From Numida meleagris (Eukaryota > Chordata > Aves > Galliformes > Numididae): 64,000 bases of DNA. The stretch lies in assembly GCF_002078875.1 (NCBI RefSeq), contig NC_034410.1, positions 96,711,292-96,775,291 of the forward strand, given 5' to 3'. Under the pieces are notes generated by a model. The model was given only the letters and a program-made list of their open reading frames with translations, had not been told where the DNA came from and did not search any database. How positions within the stretch are numbered: position 1 is the stretch's first letter; every line of letters begins with the position of its first letter. Positions 1-11,644 of the stretch are shown here, in pieces. A program made the translations under genes and the position numbers.

Positions 1-177
1 TGTGGTGCCATCCTGGGTGGAGTGTCCTTAGCACAGCAGAAAATCGAGGCTCACAATGATTTTACCAAAGGCTATTACATCCTGGTTGGGATTGACCCCA
101 CAGGCCTGAACGTCAGGTCCACCTTTGACAGTGATATCAGCATAGATTCCATTCCCATACTGAAAGCTACTCAGTGA
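1..177 (+). CDS. C-terminal end of an unidentified host gene (partial, last exon)
   Basis: Frame 1 is open from the window edge for 58 codons and ends in TGA at 175-177. The peptide starts Cys-Gly-Ala-Ile-Leu-Gly-Gly, includes GYYILVGIDPTGLNVRSTF and ends in SIDSIPILKATQ. There is no membrane segment, low-complexity tract or simple repeat. The base composition is balanced and richer in GC than the DNA downstream. The residue mix (buried aliphatics alternating with polar residues, and a Gly-Ile-Asp-Pro turn) looks like the edge of a folded domain. I do not recognise the protein. No start codon is visible because the gene begins upstream of the window, and no convincing splice acceptor is seen inside the frame, so this is read as part of the terminal exon. 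A long frame-preserved pseudogene cannot be excluded, but the typical 3' UTR that follows argues for a real gene. Confidence 0.6.
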   Translation, partial: CGAILGGVSLAQQKIEAHNDFTKGYYILVGIDPTGLNVRSTFDSDISIDSIPILKATQ

Positions 178-440
178 GATGTCCAGAAAAGCTGCCATGT
201 GTACACCAGCCCAAATCTCCTAAATATATTGGAGCTTTTAGGTTCTTTTCAGTGCATTTTTGGCCTGGATTAATAACAGTGCTGGACAACACAGCTCACT
301 TATGATACACAGCTGATGTAGTGGACACCATTCTTGTGGTCTTCAGAAATCTGTAGGACTGTCAGCCATTATATGGATATACCAATTCCTGTACAGATAT
401 AAAGAGAATACACTTTATTTTCCAGTCCACCTCATTATTG
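178..440 (+). other. probable 3' UTR of the partial gene
   Basis: This non-coding, increasingly AT-rich sequence directly follows the stop codon. Near its end there is a variant polyadenylation hexamer (AATACA, about 405-410), followed by T-rich and GT-containing sequence that could act as a downstream element. No canonical AATAAA lies in this stretch, so the cleavage site is uncertain and the UTR may extend further. Confidence 0.35.
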
Positions 441-3400
441 TCAGGAGTTTTATTTACTAAATTGAAATATAAACTATAAACTATCTCAGGCAATCCTAAA
501 TGAAACCAAAACAAGTCTTTCTTAAGTTATCCTTTTCTCTATTATTTCTGGTTCACCAGGTAACAGCAACAGTGCGGTAACACTGACAATCAATGGCTGA
601 CCACCATTGCTTTGCCCCTCATTCTGTAGGGCTTGTTTTTTCACAAACATTGATGAGAGGAAGGATACAAATCCTGGTAGTGAAGGGTAGCTCTGCAAGG
701 GGCCTTCAGGCACCTGGTTCCTACTCAGTCTCAGTAGGAGTTTAGCAGTGTTTTCGTGGATCCAGCCTAGACAGAAATCACCACATGAGACATGGGAAAA
801 CAGCTTTTCATGTATTAGCAAGGGGTCAGATGACCTTCTGCATCCCTCCCTCCAAGCACTCTTTTAGAAACAGTCTGAGGAAAATGCTCTTAAAAGATTT
901 TCTTTTTGCTTTCCTGACATAGAGGCAGGCAGAGCATGGAAGACAGTGCACAAAGAGGTGGGTGCTTGACTCAGTTTCTTGCCTCCATCCATGCCCAGAA
1001 GACTAAAGCTTTGTGCCTTTATGCCCAGATGCTGGTTACGGTCCTGTGATCTCTACATACCCAACCCAATACAATGAAGCTGCTGCTGGAATCTCCTCTC
1101 AAGATAAAGTAGTGGGAGCTGGCTTCAGCAGGACTTCATTTGGGTCTAGTCCTTGCAGGGACAGAGAATGAAAGCAAAGACCCTTTCTGTCACAGAGGAA
1201 TGCTAACCAGCCTTTCTATTGGAGAAGTAGGTACTCCAGAGGGTGCATAATGAAGACGGAACTGCATCGCCACTTTATTTCATATCCATGCAGCAGTTGC
1301 TTAGATGAAGCAACACCTCACTGAACACTGAACTGTATTACAGAGATGTGAAAGACTTTGGGGGGCATTGGAGGCAGAATGACTTGACCACATTTATTCC
1401 TGTGATTAGACTACTTCCAGCAACAAATCTGTCCACACACACTGCTAAACTGTGCTACTGTGGTCTGCTCATATCCCTGCCAAAACATTGAGGTTACTGT
1501 TGGAAGGATTTTGCTTCTTTTGTTCTTGTCTTGAGGTCCTTGGAAATGAATACAGCTGCAAGATGTTCTCAGTACTGACTTGTATCAAACTAGTGGTCTT
1601 CAGCTGTAAGACTGTGCAGTCTGGGAACAGGTTTAGAAAGAAATCTTGGGAGTTACCAACATTTCTAGAACAAGAAGGTAGCATTAGACCTATCAGCAAA
1701 ATACTGAGTTGTTCACCTAAGATGCAGGTTTCATCTAATCAGGTCTGATATGAAGATGGGTTGTTTCAGATTTCAGGGGATTGAGAGACTGATTCAGTTT
1801 TGAATCTGGAAAGCAAAGAAGTAAGCAAGGAAACTGTAAAAATCTTGGTGGAGGAGAAGGTACCGATTGCTCCGAATATCTAAGGAACATAAAGCCATTT
1901 TCAGTTCCTGTTTCGAGATCCACAATGAAAAGCAGGAGGAAAAGCTTTACATTTTTGGAAAACAAAAATCCAGGTTTGTACCCATACAGTTCTGTACCCC
2001 TTCCCATTCTGTATTCCTTCTGCAACACTGCCTTTCCTCAGTTGGTCAAAGTCACTTGGGTCTGAGCAGAGGTGACGCCATGGCTATCACCAGCCTGCTT
2101 CTGCCACACTTCCCACACTGGCTGCTGCCCAACATGGAGGTGAGCTCAGAGAAAGGGCGAAATTTAGCTCTTAGAGGAATTAGCAATTCCAGCAAGGGCT
2201 GAGGCACTTGGCTCTCTAAGGAGAGAAATCCTCTCCCACCATAGGAACTGTGAGGCTACTGTGAGACCACAGAAACTCTCTGGCAGCGTTTTCAGAAAGG
2301 GGAACATTTTCACTGAAGTTTGACTCCAGCCACAATTGTTTTATTTCTTTGTAAGGTTATTAATTTCTTTAATTATTATTGTTTTAGAAGGTTCCATTTC
2401 ATTAGGAGTCTCTGTGTATACAAACACTCTAATAGTAAAAAAAAAAAAAAAAAGAAAAAAAAAACCCACAGCTTTCTCTATTATAATAAAAACAATGAAA
2501 AAAATACTGAAATCTTACAGTGTAAGAACAAGAATAAACAATGCCTTCATGAGCAAGTTCATTTTTAATTAGACCTTGACAACATGCTTCATTGGGCAAC
2601 GAGGCCATTGTCTTCCACTCAGAGGTAGGAGTGCTATGCTTCTAAGCTGTTTATGAGCAAATACATCAGTGATAAGACTGAAATGGAGGTGAGCGTAAGC
2701 CCAAGCACTGCAGCCCTGGAGACAGAATCTTCCTTCACAAAATGATTGCCTAAAAGCAGTCCTGAAAACATCACCATTATTGAATACAAAACAAAATATG
2801 TTTTTTGGTTGGTTCATGGTTTTTTTTTCCACTCAAGATCTTTGGTGCTTGCCAGGAAGCGAAGGGGCTCTGGTCGATAAAGATTTTGATCATTAAAGTG
2901 GCAACTAGAGCCAGTCATGAGACTTCTGACAACATGCCATTTCACTGGAAAACACTGATTCGTCAGAGCCAGAAATTCTCACATTAAAACATATCTGTTT
3001 CAATGAAACAATATCAAACCACAGATTGCTTTCCGCTGGAGAACTGCCTGGCTTCCTAACAGCTAGCCTGGTGGGCTGCTTGGGACACAGGGGTTGTAGG
3101 CTCGCTGCTACAAAGCCAGGAGCCCAATAGAGATGGGAGACCTGGCTGAAGTCAGTAGCCCCCAAGTGTAAGCTCCCAGCCCCAGCTCTGGCTTGACGTC
3201 TCGCTCTGTAACAGGCAGCAGCAAGGCTGGAAAGAAGTACGTTCTGGGGAGCACATTATATTTTGGAAATACCATGCGTCACTGTTTCCTATTCCTAATT
3301 TTTTTCCCCATAAAGTTCTCTTTTGTGGGCAGTTTTGACATAACTGGTTTCATTCCAAATCAGAACTAAACCAAATGTCAGAATTTCCCACGAACCAGGC

Positions 3401-3796
3401 AGGAATTTGATAATTTGGCCAGTCTTTCTGGTAGTATTCCAGAGAGTGGTGGTTGTTGTTTTTTTTTTTTCCAATTACATTGGATGTGTTTCTCAATGGC
3501 AATGAGGAGTTTGAATCTCTGTATAGCTTTGAGTGCTTCTCAAGGCACTTCCCAAAAAGAAATAAACTGTCATTCAGCTTGCCCTCAGCTGCCAATAGGC
3601 AAAGGCACAAGCAGTACCTGGACTGGATGAGATGCCATATGCCAGACTCCTGGTCTATACCTTATTAAGCAAGATTATAAAATAACAAAATCTCAGAATA
3701 AGATGGGCCAGTGCAGAGCACAGATTTGTCTGATCAGAAATACAGCTATTTGCCTGAACTGTCGTTTCCTTACCTCTTTATTGCTGACCTGCATTG
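441..3796. other. AT-rich intergenic stretch, no gene seen
   Basis: All open frames here are short (111 residues at most), overlap on both strands and have no recognisable protein features. The only clear repeat is an A-rich tract at 2437-2464 (A17, G, A10). The T-run near 3458-3469 is ordinary low-complexity sequence. Confidence 0.6.
2437..2464 (+). repeat. poly(A) tract, A17-G-A10
   Basis: This is a nearly pure A homopolymer with one G. No LINE body or retrocopy is recognisable upstream, so it is more likely a slippage-grown simple repeat than a retrotransposon tail. Confidence 0.9.
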
Positions 3797-3984
3797 GTGA
3801 GGCACTGGCACAGGCTGCCCAGGGAGGTGGTGGAGTCACTGTCCCTGGAGGTGTTCAAGAACTGTGTGGATGTGGCACTGAGGGACATGATTAATGGGCA
3901 TGCTGGTGTTGGGCTAATGGTTGGACTAGGTGATCTTAGTGGTCTGTCCAACCTTAATGATTCTATGAATCTATGATTCTATGA
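3797..3984 (+). mobile_element. CR1 LINE, 3'-end fragment
   Basis: The sequence matches the 3' end of avian CR1. It has the stretch coding for the end of ORF2 (GGCACTGGCACAGGCTGCCC, then GAGGTGTTCAAGAACTGTGT). A short 3' UTR follows, with the phrase GGACTAGGTGATCTTAGTGG, and the copy ends in degenerate tandem ATTCTATGA units. It is strongly 5'-truncated, which is usual for LINE retrotransposition. It shares the 'ATGTGGCACTGAGGGACATG' signature with the copies at 53.6 kb and 63.5 kb, so these three probably belong to one subfamily. Confidence 0.92.
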
Positions 3985-4594
3985 CCTTTTGAAGCAATAA
4001 AGAGTATCTTGAGAGGGAGAATACAAATCACCAGCAGTCAAACCCACAACCTGTGAGAAACCAAGAGGGCAGTGGTTACCTCTCTGTGGACATTTATATC
4101 AACAAAGCATGTTTCAAAACTCATCCTGAGCAGATCTAAAATCTCCAGTGCTTTTTACAATCACATAGCACAGGATACAGTGTAATGATGAGTACCTAGG
4201 AATGGACCAAAGCTCTCAGAGGAATGGCCAGACTCTGGATCTGAAATCAGTTCTTAAGAGTTTGTGATTTCCTAAGCTACTACTACCAACACCAAGGACT
4301 CCATCTAACTCTGCCCAGTCTGACCATGTGTCAACAACAGGGATGTTAGGCTGGCAATGCAAATATTCCCAAAGCTGCTAATAATGATTTCTCCGCAAAA
4401 TAGAGGCCCAGTCCTGGATGAACTTGATGATTCCCAAAATTCTCCAGCATGGCCAACAAAGTGAAGGTCAGCAGCTGACAGCTTCTTATTAATGTCTGAA
4501 GCTGCAAGTGCTAGACTCACGTAGGTTCAAAACAACCTAATGTTTTTGATTAGTTTTTTGTGCTGTTTTTTTTTTCTTTAATTTGAGAATAAAG
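3985..4594. other. intergenic spacer between two CR1 copies
   Basis: This is unique-looking sequence with no gene or repeat I can recognise, apart from a T-rich run near 4566-4576. Confidence 0.6.
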
Positions 4595-5078
4595 CACAAG
4601 AAGAATGCCGAGCTTTTGGAGTGGGTCCAGAGGAAGAGCAAGGAGATGCTCAGAAGGCTAGAACACCTCTCCTATGAAGAAATACTGAAAAAGCTGGGCT
4701 TGTTCATCCTGAAGAAGAGAAGTCTCTGCGGAGATCTCATTGTGGCCTTCCAGTACTTGAGGGAGCTTGTAAGAAGGAGGGGGTCGACCTTTTACATGGT
4801 CTGAGAGTGATAGGACACAGGAGAATGGCTTTAAACTAAAAGAGGGGAAGTTTAGGGTAGATGTCAATAAGAAATTTTTTTACTCAGAGAGTGGTGAGGC
4901 GCTGGCATAAGCTGCCCAGAGAAGCTGTGGGTGCCCCATCCCTGGAGGCACTCAAGGCCAGGTTGGATGGGGCCCTGGGCAGCTGAGCTGGTGGGGGGCA
5001 GCCCAGCCCACAGCAGAGGGTTGGGGCTGGGTGGGCTTTAAGGTCCCTTCCAACCTAAGCCATTCTGTGATTCTATAA
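4595..5078 (+). mobile_element. CR1 LINE, 5'-truncated copy with decayed ORF2 end
   Basis: Translation of the first part gives a mutated CR1 ORF2 C-terminus (ELLEWVQRKSKEMLRRLEHL, followed by GLFILKKR and GDLIVAF). Frameshifts then break the frame near 4800. The non-coding 3' part has the CR1 hallmarks AGGTCCCTTCCAACCTAAGC and the tail CATTCTGTGATTCTATA. The copy has the extra G-rich stretch with CAGCCCAGCCCACAGCAGAG that separates it from the 3.8-kb subfamily. It is an inactive fossil. Confidence 0.93.
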
Positions 5079-8000
5079 ACTGTATGGTCATTGCTTACTC
5101 AATCCTGTTTAAGTAGGAGTATTCCCGTATTTAAGCATTTCCCAGGACTAGACAACCTGGAAATGATAATGATTTAAGAGATGAGGGAAAGAGGAACAAG
5201 TTCGAAAGAAAGCATTCATCGATGGTTTTCAGCAAGGGAACATGTCTTTAAATGAAAGGAGAGCCCCGCCAAAGAAAAAAATATTCAGATTTATCCAGAT
5301 TTTGCTTACAACCACTTCTTTCCAGTGACTTGTGAGAGCTACACAAGATTTCTGCTTCAGAGGCAACTGATTCCAGCTGAGCTGATATGTAAACTTGCTT
5401 TGGTAGACAGCTCGCGAGAGCTGGAAATTACTGGTTTGTATCCAAAACTCACCATCATCAAAGTAGAAGCATGGAGAAAGCATTACAAGCTCTGTGTGAC
5501 TGTGCTGTAGCAATCACTAAGGCTTTCTGTATGTTTGCTTCAAAATAGTTCTGGGCTTTCTATGGATACTCCAACGTGAGGGACCTGCTATGCTTCTTTA
5601 TTTCATTCCCAGAGAATCCAAGAGAACACTGTTCTCCTGGAGCTGTCAACCAAGATTTGCCTTCTGGAATGAAGAATGCAGTGCAGAAAGTACCTGAAAC
5701 CATGGGTTTTTGAGGGCAGCATGTCAAAGAGGAGACCTGTGGTTCCCTCTCTGCCTTCGGGAGACAGTGAGGTGCATGGGGCTGCCCTCCTTAGCACATG
5801 CTCCCTGATTTCAAGAAGTACTCTGCTATACATTTCTCCCCTTCTTGAGAGTCAAATAAAAGAAAGATGCTCTTTGTCCGTGACAAACGTCTGTGGATTT
5901 GCTATCCTATGGTCTGGAAGGCAAAACTGAACCCTGTCATACTTCCTATTAACCTCTAAACCCTGGCTTGAATCCCAGCTCATGGCAAGGCAGCACTGAG
6001 GGAGGACTGTGTGCATCTCTCTCTTCTATCTCACCACATGAAGATCCCATTCTTCTGAGCTTCATTTGTGCTAGAGAAATTACAGCACATGTATTACCAC
6101 CTTTCAGTGAGCAAGCAGATTTTTTGGCAAAAAAAATAGAAATCAGAACAAAAGCAGCTCCCAGATAAATTACACGTATAGGAAAATGTTACCTACCAAT
6201 TTGTTGAAAGTCTCAAAGGCATCTCCCGATCCCTGCCAGAAAGCTGCAGGCACACAGCACAAGAATGAGGTGCATGCTAATGGCCTGGCAGCAAATTCAG
6301 TTGGGGTTGGCCATCTGCACTTGTGTCACCCACAAGGCTTTTTTTCCACTCTTCTCTGCTAATGAGGTTAATAAGTAGAGCCACATGCTCCCCTTGTGTA
6401 TGATGTGCAAGGCACATGGAACACACAGCAGAATCTAATGGTCCATTCTTTTAGAAGAGTTTAAAAGAGCAAAAGGTGGGAAAAAAAGAGGCCATCAGAT
6501 CAGCAGGAATTCCTCCATCTTTCTGCTCATCACTTCAAGCTGTTAACATGAAGCCCTGACAACAAGATTGTCAGACATTCACCTTTATCACTAATGTGAT
6601 TGGCATCAGATAATGACATTGATTTCATCAAAGAAACAGCCATAGAGCCTGTAACATGTTACTGCTGACTGAGAGGGCTGCAGAGAGGAGAGATCAGAAT
6701 GATGATGGAAAAACATGGAGAAATAAAAAAGGAGGAAAGAGCATCACAAACGCTGACTCTCCTCTCAAGGGAAATAGTTTCCCATTTGTTGTTCTGATGC
6801 AATAAAACAAAATAAAGAAAGAGGCACAATATGGTTTAGTAAATAAATAGCCTCCACAATCCAGCCTTGCTATTTGTATAAACCTTTCATTCCATCTTGA
6901 GCTTCTGATACAAAAAGAGATGCGAATAAGTCCTAACTATAAATCAGAGGCTACTAAGCCACAACTAAAACTACAATTTGGTCTTCCCCACAGAATAAGT
7001 TGGATCAGAGTTTCTATACAGATTTTCTTCCACCAAGAGAGTGACTTGCACATGACTTTCTGCTGCTATGCCAGAACAGTCCCCAAAGCAGATCGTCTGC
7101 AATTTCGGATGCATTCCTAGAAAACTCTTCTGTATCCTCTATCTTCAACAGTCGTCATTATTGATAGCAGTGATCCTTTGCTCCTGCAAAATGTGTGTCA
7201 TGCCCTTTCATGATGCACAGGTCATTTTTTCAAAGGTTTGAGGATTTAATATCTAAAAGATTTCATCAAATCGATGTGAGGGCCAGCAGTGGTATGTAAT
7301 GGTTCTTAAAACCACAGCTGGGGATATTATTTCACAGGTCATTTGGCAAAAGCCACACAATTTTATGGGCTTTAAAACAACATTTTAGAGGAAAGAAAAG
7401 GTGGAGACCCTTTCTGGAGGTGTCTTTCCAATAATCTTTGACCTCTCCGTTTCTACCTCTCAATTGCCCTACACATAATGACTTTCCATGGATGAAGTTA
7501 CTACTTCTAAAAAGGAGCAGCATTCCAGTGCTACCATGTGCAACAAGTGGATTACAGCCCATGGGATTCATAAATCAAAACTACATCGTTCAGCATTTGA
7601 TGACTGGTTGCCCTAATGACAAGTACTTTCTTGCCACCAAGAAATTGTAATTCCTAATGAAGGAATGCTGTGATTCTATATGATATTCCCAAAGAGAGAT
7701 ATTTAGCAGTAGATAACACCTCAAAAATAAGGAAGTAAGGGGTGAAAAACAGCCTCAGAAGCAGAAAATTTAACACCGACAGCTAAGACATAAGTTGTTG
7801 TCACACTGCTTGCTGGGAGCAGGGAGCATTTCAGGACAGTTTCATTGTGCCTGTGAGAGTATTCAGTTACATTTTTATCTCTGAGCTGTGATGGGGTTGA
7901 TTTGGCAAGCAGTGGGGCATTTTTATTCCAGCTGGGTGACTTTTAATGTGAATAAGAATCTGTGCTATTTGTCAGATATTTGAATCAACTAGTCCTTCTT

Positions 8001-9057
8001 ATTTTAAGTTATGAGGTCTTAAGCAAATCTGGAAATGGAATTTCACAGCATGAATTAAAAAAGGTATGGGAGAAAGGAGGCTAGCTGCAAACATTTTGTA
8101 AATATACATCTGGCAGATTTTTGCATTATCTTTTAATTTTACTGTTTTCCTGGAAAAGTAAAGCATCAGAACTTAATGGTTCTCTTCAGCCCCTTCAGTA
8201 CATCCCCTTCAGCTGCATAAACGATGATGCTTCAGAGATACAACTCCCTTCTTTATCATCCTTTTATTTTTTTACAGGCAGAACTGTCATTGCTGAGAGC
8301 TCTACCCCAAGCAACAGTCCTAACCTACATCAAGAAGCTTGCTGTGGTTCACAGAGCTTGTGATTTTTTTTTCCTGTGGAAAGGGTGTTTTTTTCATTTG
8401 TAATATCAAAACCGACTACTGAAGGCTGATATTTTGGGATTGTTTTGGAGGGGACTTCACAATGTCTGCAGCGTTGGGTACAGACTGGCTCTCAGTTCAG
8501 GGCAAGTCACACCACAGTAAAAGGAGTGTCTAGGTCATTTACTGTATCTTTTGGCTTAAGAAATCTGAGAAGCAGCAGAAGTGAAACCAGTGCCCATGGA
8601 TGAGCACTAGATTAATCTACAAGGGAAACCTCCCCTTCATAAAGAGCCTTGGCCTTATTATCTTCTAATAAGCAATATGAGCAGCTGAAACATTAGGCCA
8701 CCTCAAGCAGCAGAAAGCAACTATAGTAAATCTATTGTAAATATTGTATTTCATTTATATTTCATTTATATTTCTAGATATATATTGATAAATTTCTGGG
8801 AAATACTCCAGTGGAAAAATTCAGAGTCAGCAACATTTTTTTGGAAAAGGACATTTTAAGCAGTAATCTGTTACTGATACGAGCAATCTCATTTAGAGAC
8901 TGATCTGCAACAGTAACGCTTCTGCTGTCAGGAAATTCTGAGACAGTAATACCTGCGAGTTTAAGACAATCTGCACGGATTGGTTTGAAAAATCAGACAT
9001 CAGATGAAAAGCTGATTATGAATAAAGTTGCACAGAGGAATCTTTCTTCTGATTCTG
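5079..9057. other. intergenic stretch, no gene seen
   Basis: No open frame here exceeds about 95 codons and none looks like protein. The only local structure noticed is an exact head-to-tail duplication of the 11-mer TTCATTTATAT at 8750-8760 and 8761-8771. Confidence 0.6.
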
Positions 9058-9239
9058 GAACTGGAACAGGTTGCCCAGAGAGGTGGTGGATGCCCCATCC
9101 CTGGAGATATTCAAGGTCAGGCTGCACGGGGCTCTGAGCAACCTGATCTGCTGTAGGTGTCCCTGTTCATTGCAAGAGAGTTGGACTAGGTGACCTTTAA
9201 GGGTTCCTTCCAACTCAAACTATTCTATTATTCTATGAA
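9058..9239 (+). mobile_element. CR1 LINE, 3'-end fragment
   Basis: The fragment begins in the ORF2 terminal region (GGAACAGGTTGCCCAGAGAG, GGTGGTGGATGCCCCATCCC). It continues through TGTTCATTGCAAGAGAGTTG and the TTCCTTCCAACTC box and ends in ATTCTATTATTCTATGA. The 'GTCCCTGTTCATTGCA' phrase resembles the 35.6-kb copy, which suggests the same or a sister subfamily. Confidence 0.92.
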
Positions 9240-10770
9240 CCATTTAAGCAAAACAGAAGAACACATTGATTAATCACACAAAGGCAGCTGGTACTTGCCT
9301 TATTAGTCTCTCATCAGTCCTATCCTTTTATTTCCAGACTGCAGATTTTACTCTCATACTCTTATTTACAATGCTATAGGTTCAACTTACTGTTTTATCA
9401 CTTCTGAGTTCAGGTGCCTGGGGAGAGAATGGCTCAGCTGCCAAAATCTCCTGAATACTGATGAGTAAAAAGGTAGCTCAGTTCAATTAATAAAAGCTAT
9501 GCTCCTGTTGCCTCAATAGTGACTCAGGCTAGCAGCCCCAGTCCTTTCACATTGCTGAAAGCATGCAGGACCAATGACAGCAAGACCCTTGGCAATGCAA
9601 GTTTCTTCTGGTTGTTGTAGCAACAAATTAAACCTCAATTAAACAACAATTATATCATCTCAGACATGCTGTTTCCTTGGTCTCCCAGAACAGTCTTTCC
9701 TAAGGTGAAAATTATTAATTCATTCAGATATATCAAATCCATTCTACTGTTCTTGTTAAATACTATGGAGCAGAGTTTCTGGCATTAGAACTACCTGGGC
9801 TTAGGCTTGACTTCCAGAAAAAAATGGTAAGGGGAGTTGATTAGCCAGAGCTAGTCGTAAAAGAATGAAGTCGATCTTCTAAGGGCTTTCTCTGCAGGAA
9901 ACAAAACAAAGACATTTTGTCTTTTGTCCCCAGAAGGTTCCCTCAGAAGAGCCCAATGTCACATTGACCCAGACATGAGGCTCCAGCACAGATTTTCTAT
10001 CACTGCTCTGGTATCTTATTAAAAACTGCACAAATGCCCTAAAACCATGAATAGATATTAACATAAGACAGACTCAGAGGGCTAAAGAGGAGATGCTAGA
10101 CATGTAAAGGCTAGGGGAAATGGATGAGAGGCTTACTTTCCCCCTTGAATGTAGTGTCTCAATCATGATGGTTGAGTTATGTGACTCTTTATATGCTGAG
10201 TTCCTTCTAGTTCCTCGTGACCTTAGCTCACAGGAGGTGCAAAGAAGCAAAGGGTTCTTCAGGAAGTGCAGGGTAGGCAGAATTGTTTTTCTTCTGCATT
10301 TGAATGAAACTCTGCCAGAAATTTGCAAGCACTGGAATATTCTCTTTATTTTCATATCACAGACATTATTTTCCTCACAATGGGGTTCCAAAAAAGCCTG
10401 TAGGGTCTTTCAGCTTCTCCAGTCACTGGCTAATGGCTGGCACAATTTAGACTGATATTTATTTACTCTCCATGGTGTCTCTCCAAAAACTTCCCACTAG
10501 AAGAAGCTGTTGCTATGACCTCATCTCAACCACCCTTAGCCACAGTTCATAAGGACAGCAAAAAAAACTGTAAATGTCTGATGCACATTTCCCATTAGTC
10601 CCCCGTGCTGAAGCAGCAAGTGCCTCTGTAGTAAGGAATAAAGGTGGAAGCATCTTGAAGGGATTGGCTGTGGGATACAGTGGCTCTGGAGGCCTTGTGA
10701 AGTGGATAGCTTCCACAGCTATGGCCACATCACCACTTCCCATGAGAGTTAAAAGAAGTATGTGGCTTAG
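9240..10770. other. intergenic stretch, no gene seen
   Basis: A pair of overlapping plus- and minus-strand frames of 105-111 codons near 10.1-10.4 kb has no recognisable domain, and both being open suggests chance. No repeats were recognised. Confidence 0.55.
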
Positions 10771-10960
10771 ACTCACAGAATCCCAACATGGCTGAGGCAG
10801 GCAGGATCCTCTGCATCCCCCTGTCCCAGCCCCGCTGCAGCAGGGCCACCCAGAGCAGGGTGCCCAGGCCCACGGCCAGGCAGCTTCTGGAGACCTCCAA
10901 GGAGGAGACCCCACAGCATCTGGGCAGCCAGTGCCAGTGCTCCGTCACTCACACAGTAAA
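10771..10960 (-). mobile_element. CR1 LINE, 3'-end fragment, reverse orientation
   Basis: Read on the minus strand, the fragment starts near TTACTGTGTGAGTGACGGAG and CACTGGCACTGGCTGCCCAG. It passes through a GC-rich segment with CCTGGGCACCCTGCTCTGGG and ends at the tail equivalent TGGGATTCTGTGAGT. The longer GC-rich 3' UTR with the phrase TGGGTGGCCCTGCTGC marks a different CR1 subfamily from the other copies in this window. The 133-codon minus-strand frame that overlaps it is only partly the old ORF2 frame. Confidence 0.88.
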
Positions 10961-11614
10961 GTGTTAGACTCAGAGATCAGCAACAATATTGCCCGTTGAA
11001 AAGCATAAGTTTTGCTCTCCATGAGGCCTGGATAACTGTCTATATCCCTGTGATTTCAGTGAGTTTTACAGGAGCAAGTCTCGTACAGTGCAGGCTGAGC
11101 TGAGTGCAGCACGCCAAAATCACTGAATGCCACTACTGGTCATCCAGCAGATTTATAGGGACAGGGAAGCAGGCACTAGCTGCAGTGACTGTGCATTAGA
11201 TTAACCATGGTCATAGTATTTTTCAGTAGTGGCCCACAGATAGCTCTGTAGAAAACAAGACTGAAGCATAACTGCTTTAACATTCCCATGGCAAGTGTGT
11301 TCTTACATGTGTCCCCTGAAAAGAATGGAACTGGATCAACATATGTGGAAACAAGCTGTGATAACATGAACTGCAATGTAAGAGGATGTTGCAGGTCAGG
11401 AATCTTTGTCAGGTCCTGTTTGGTGAGTTATACTAAAGGAAAACAAAGATGGAGTGGACAGAAGAGCTAAACTGGAAAGGAAATCAGGTCCCAGCTGGTC
11501 CTTAATGCCTGAGAATTCCATTCTGACAAGAAGTTCTTACAACAAAAGGACTTCCAGCCTATTAAAAATTAATAATTATATTCCCTTACAGCACAACCAC
11601 TTCTGGAAAAAGTT

Positions 11615-11644
11615 ATGTGTACATTTGATATCAATTGTACACAT
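11615..11644. repeat. 30-bp near-perfect palindrome
   Basis: The two halves are reverse complements over 14 of 15 positions, with the only mismatch at 11624/11635. The core TTGATATCAA is itself a perfect palindrome flanked by TGTGTACA on the left and TGTACACA on the right. There is no central spacer, so as DNA it is a cruciform-capable site and as RNA it would be a stem with a tight turn. Confidence 0.85.

Noticed and set aside
2437..2464. Poly(A) run as the tail of a processed pseudogene
   Set aside because: No recognisable coding or LINE sequence lies upstream, and no flanking target duplication was found.
10120..10391. Overlapping frames of 105-111 codons on opposite strands
   Set aside because: Mutually overlapping open frames with no family likeness are typical of chance.
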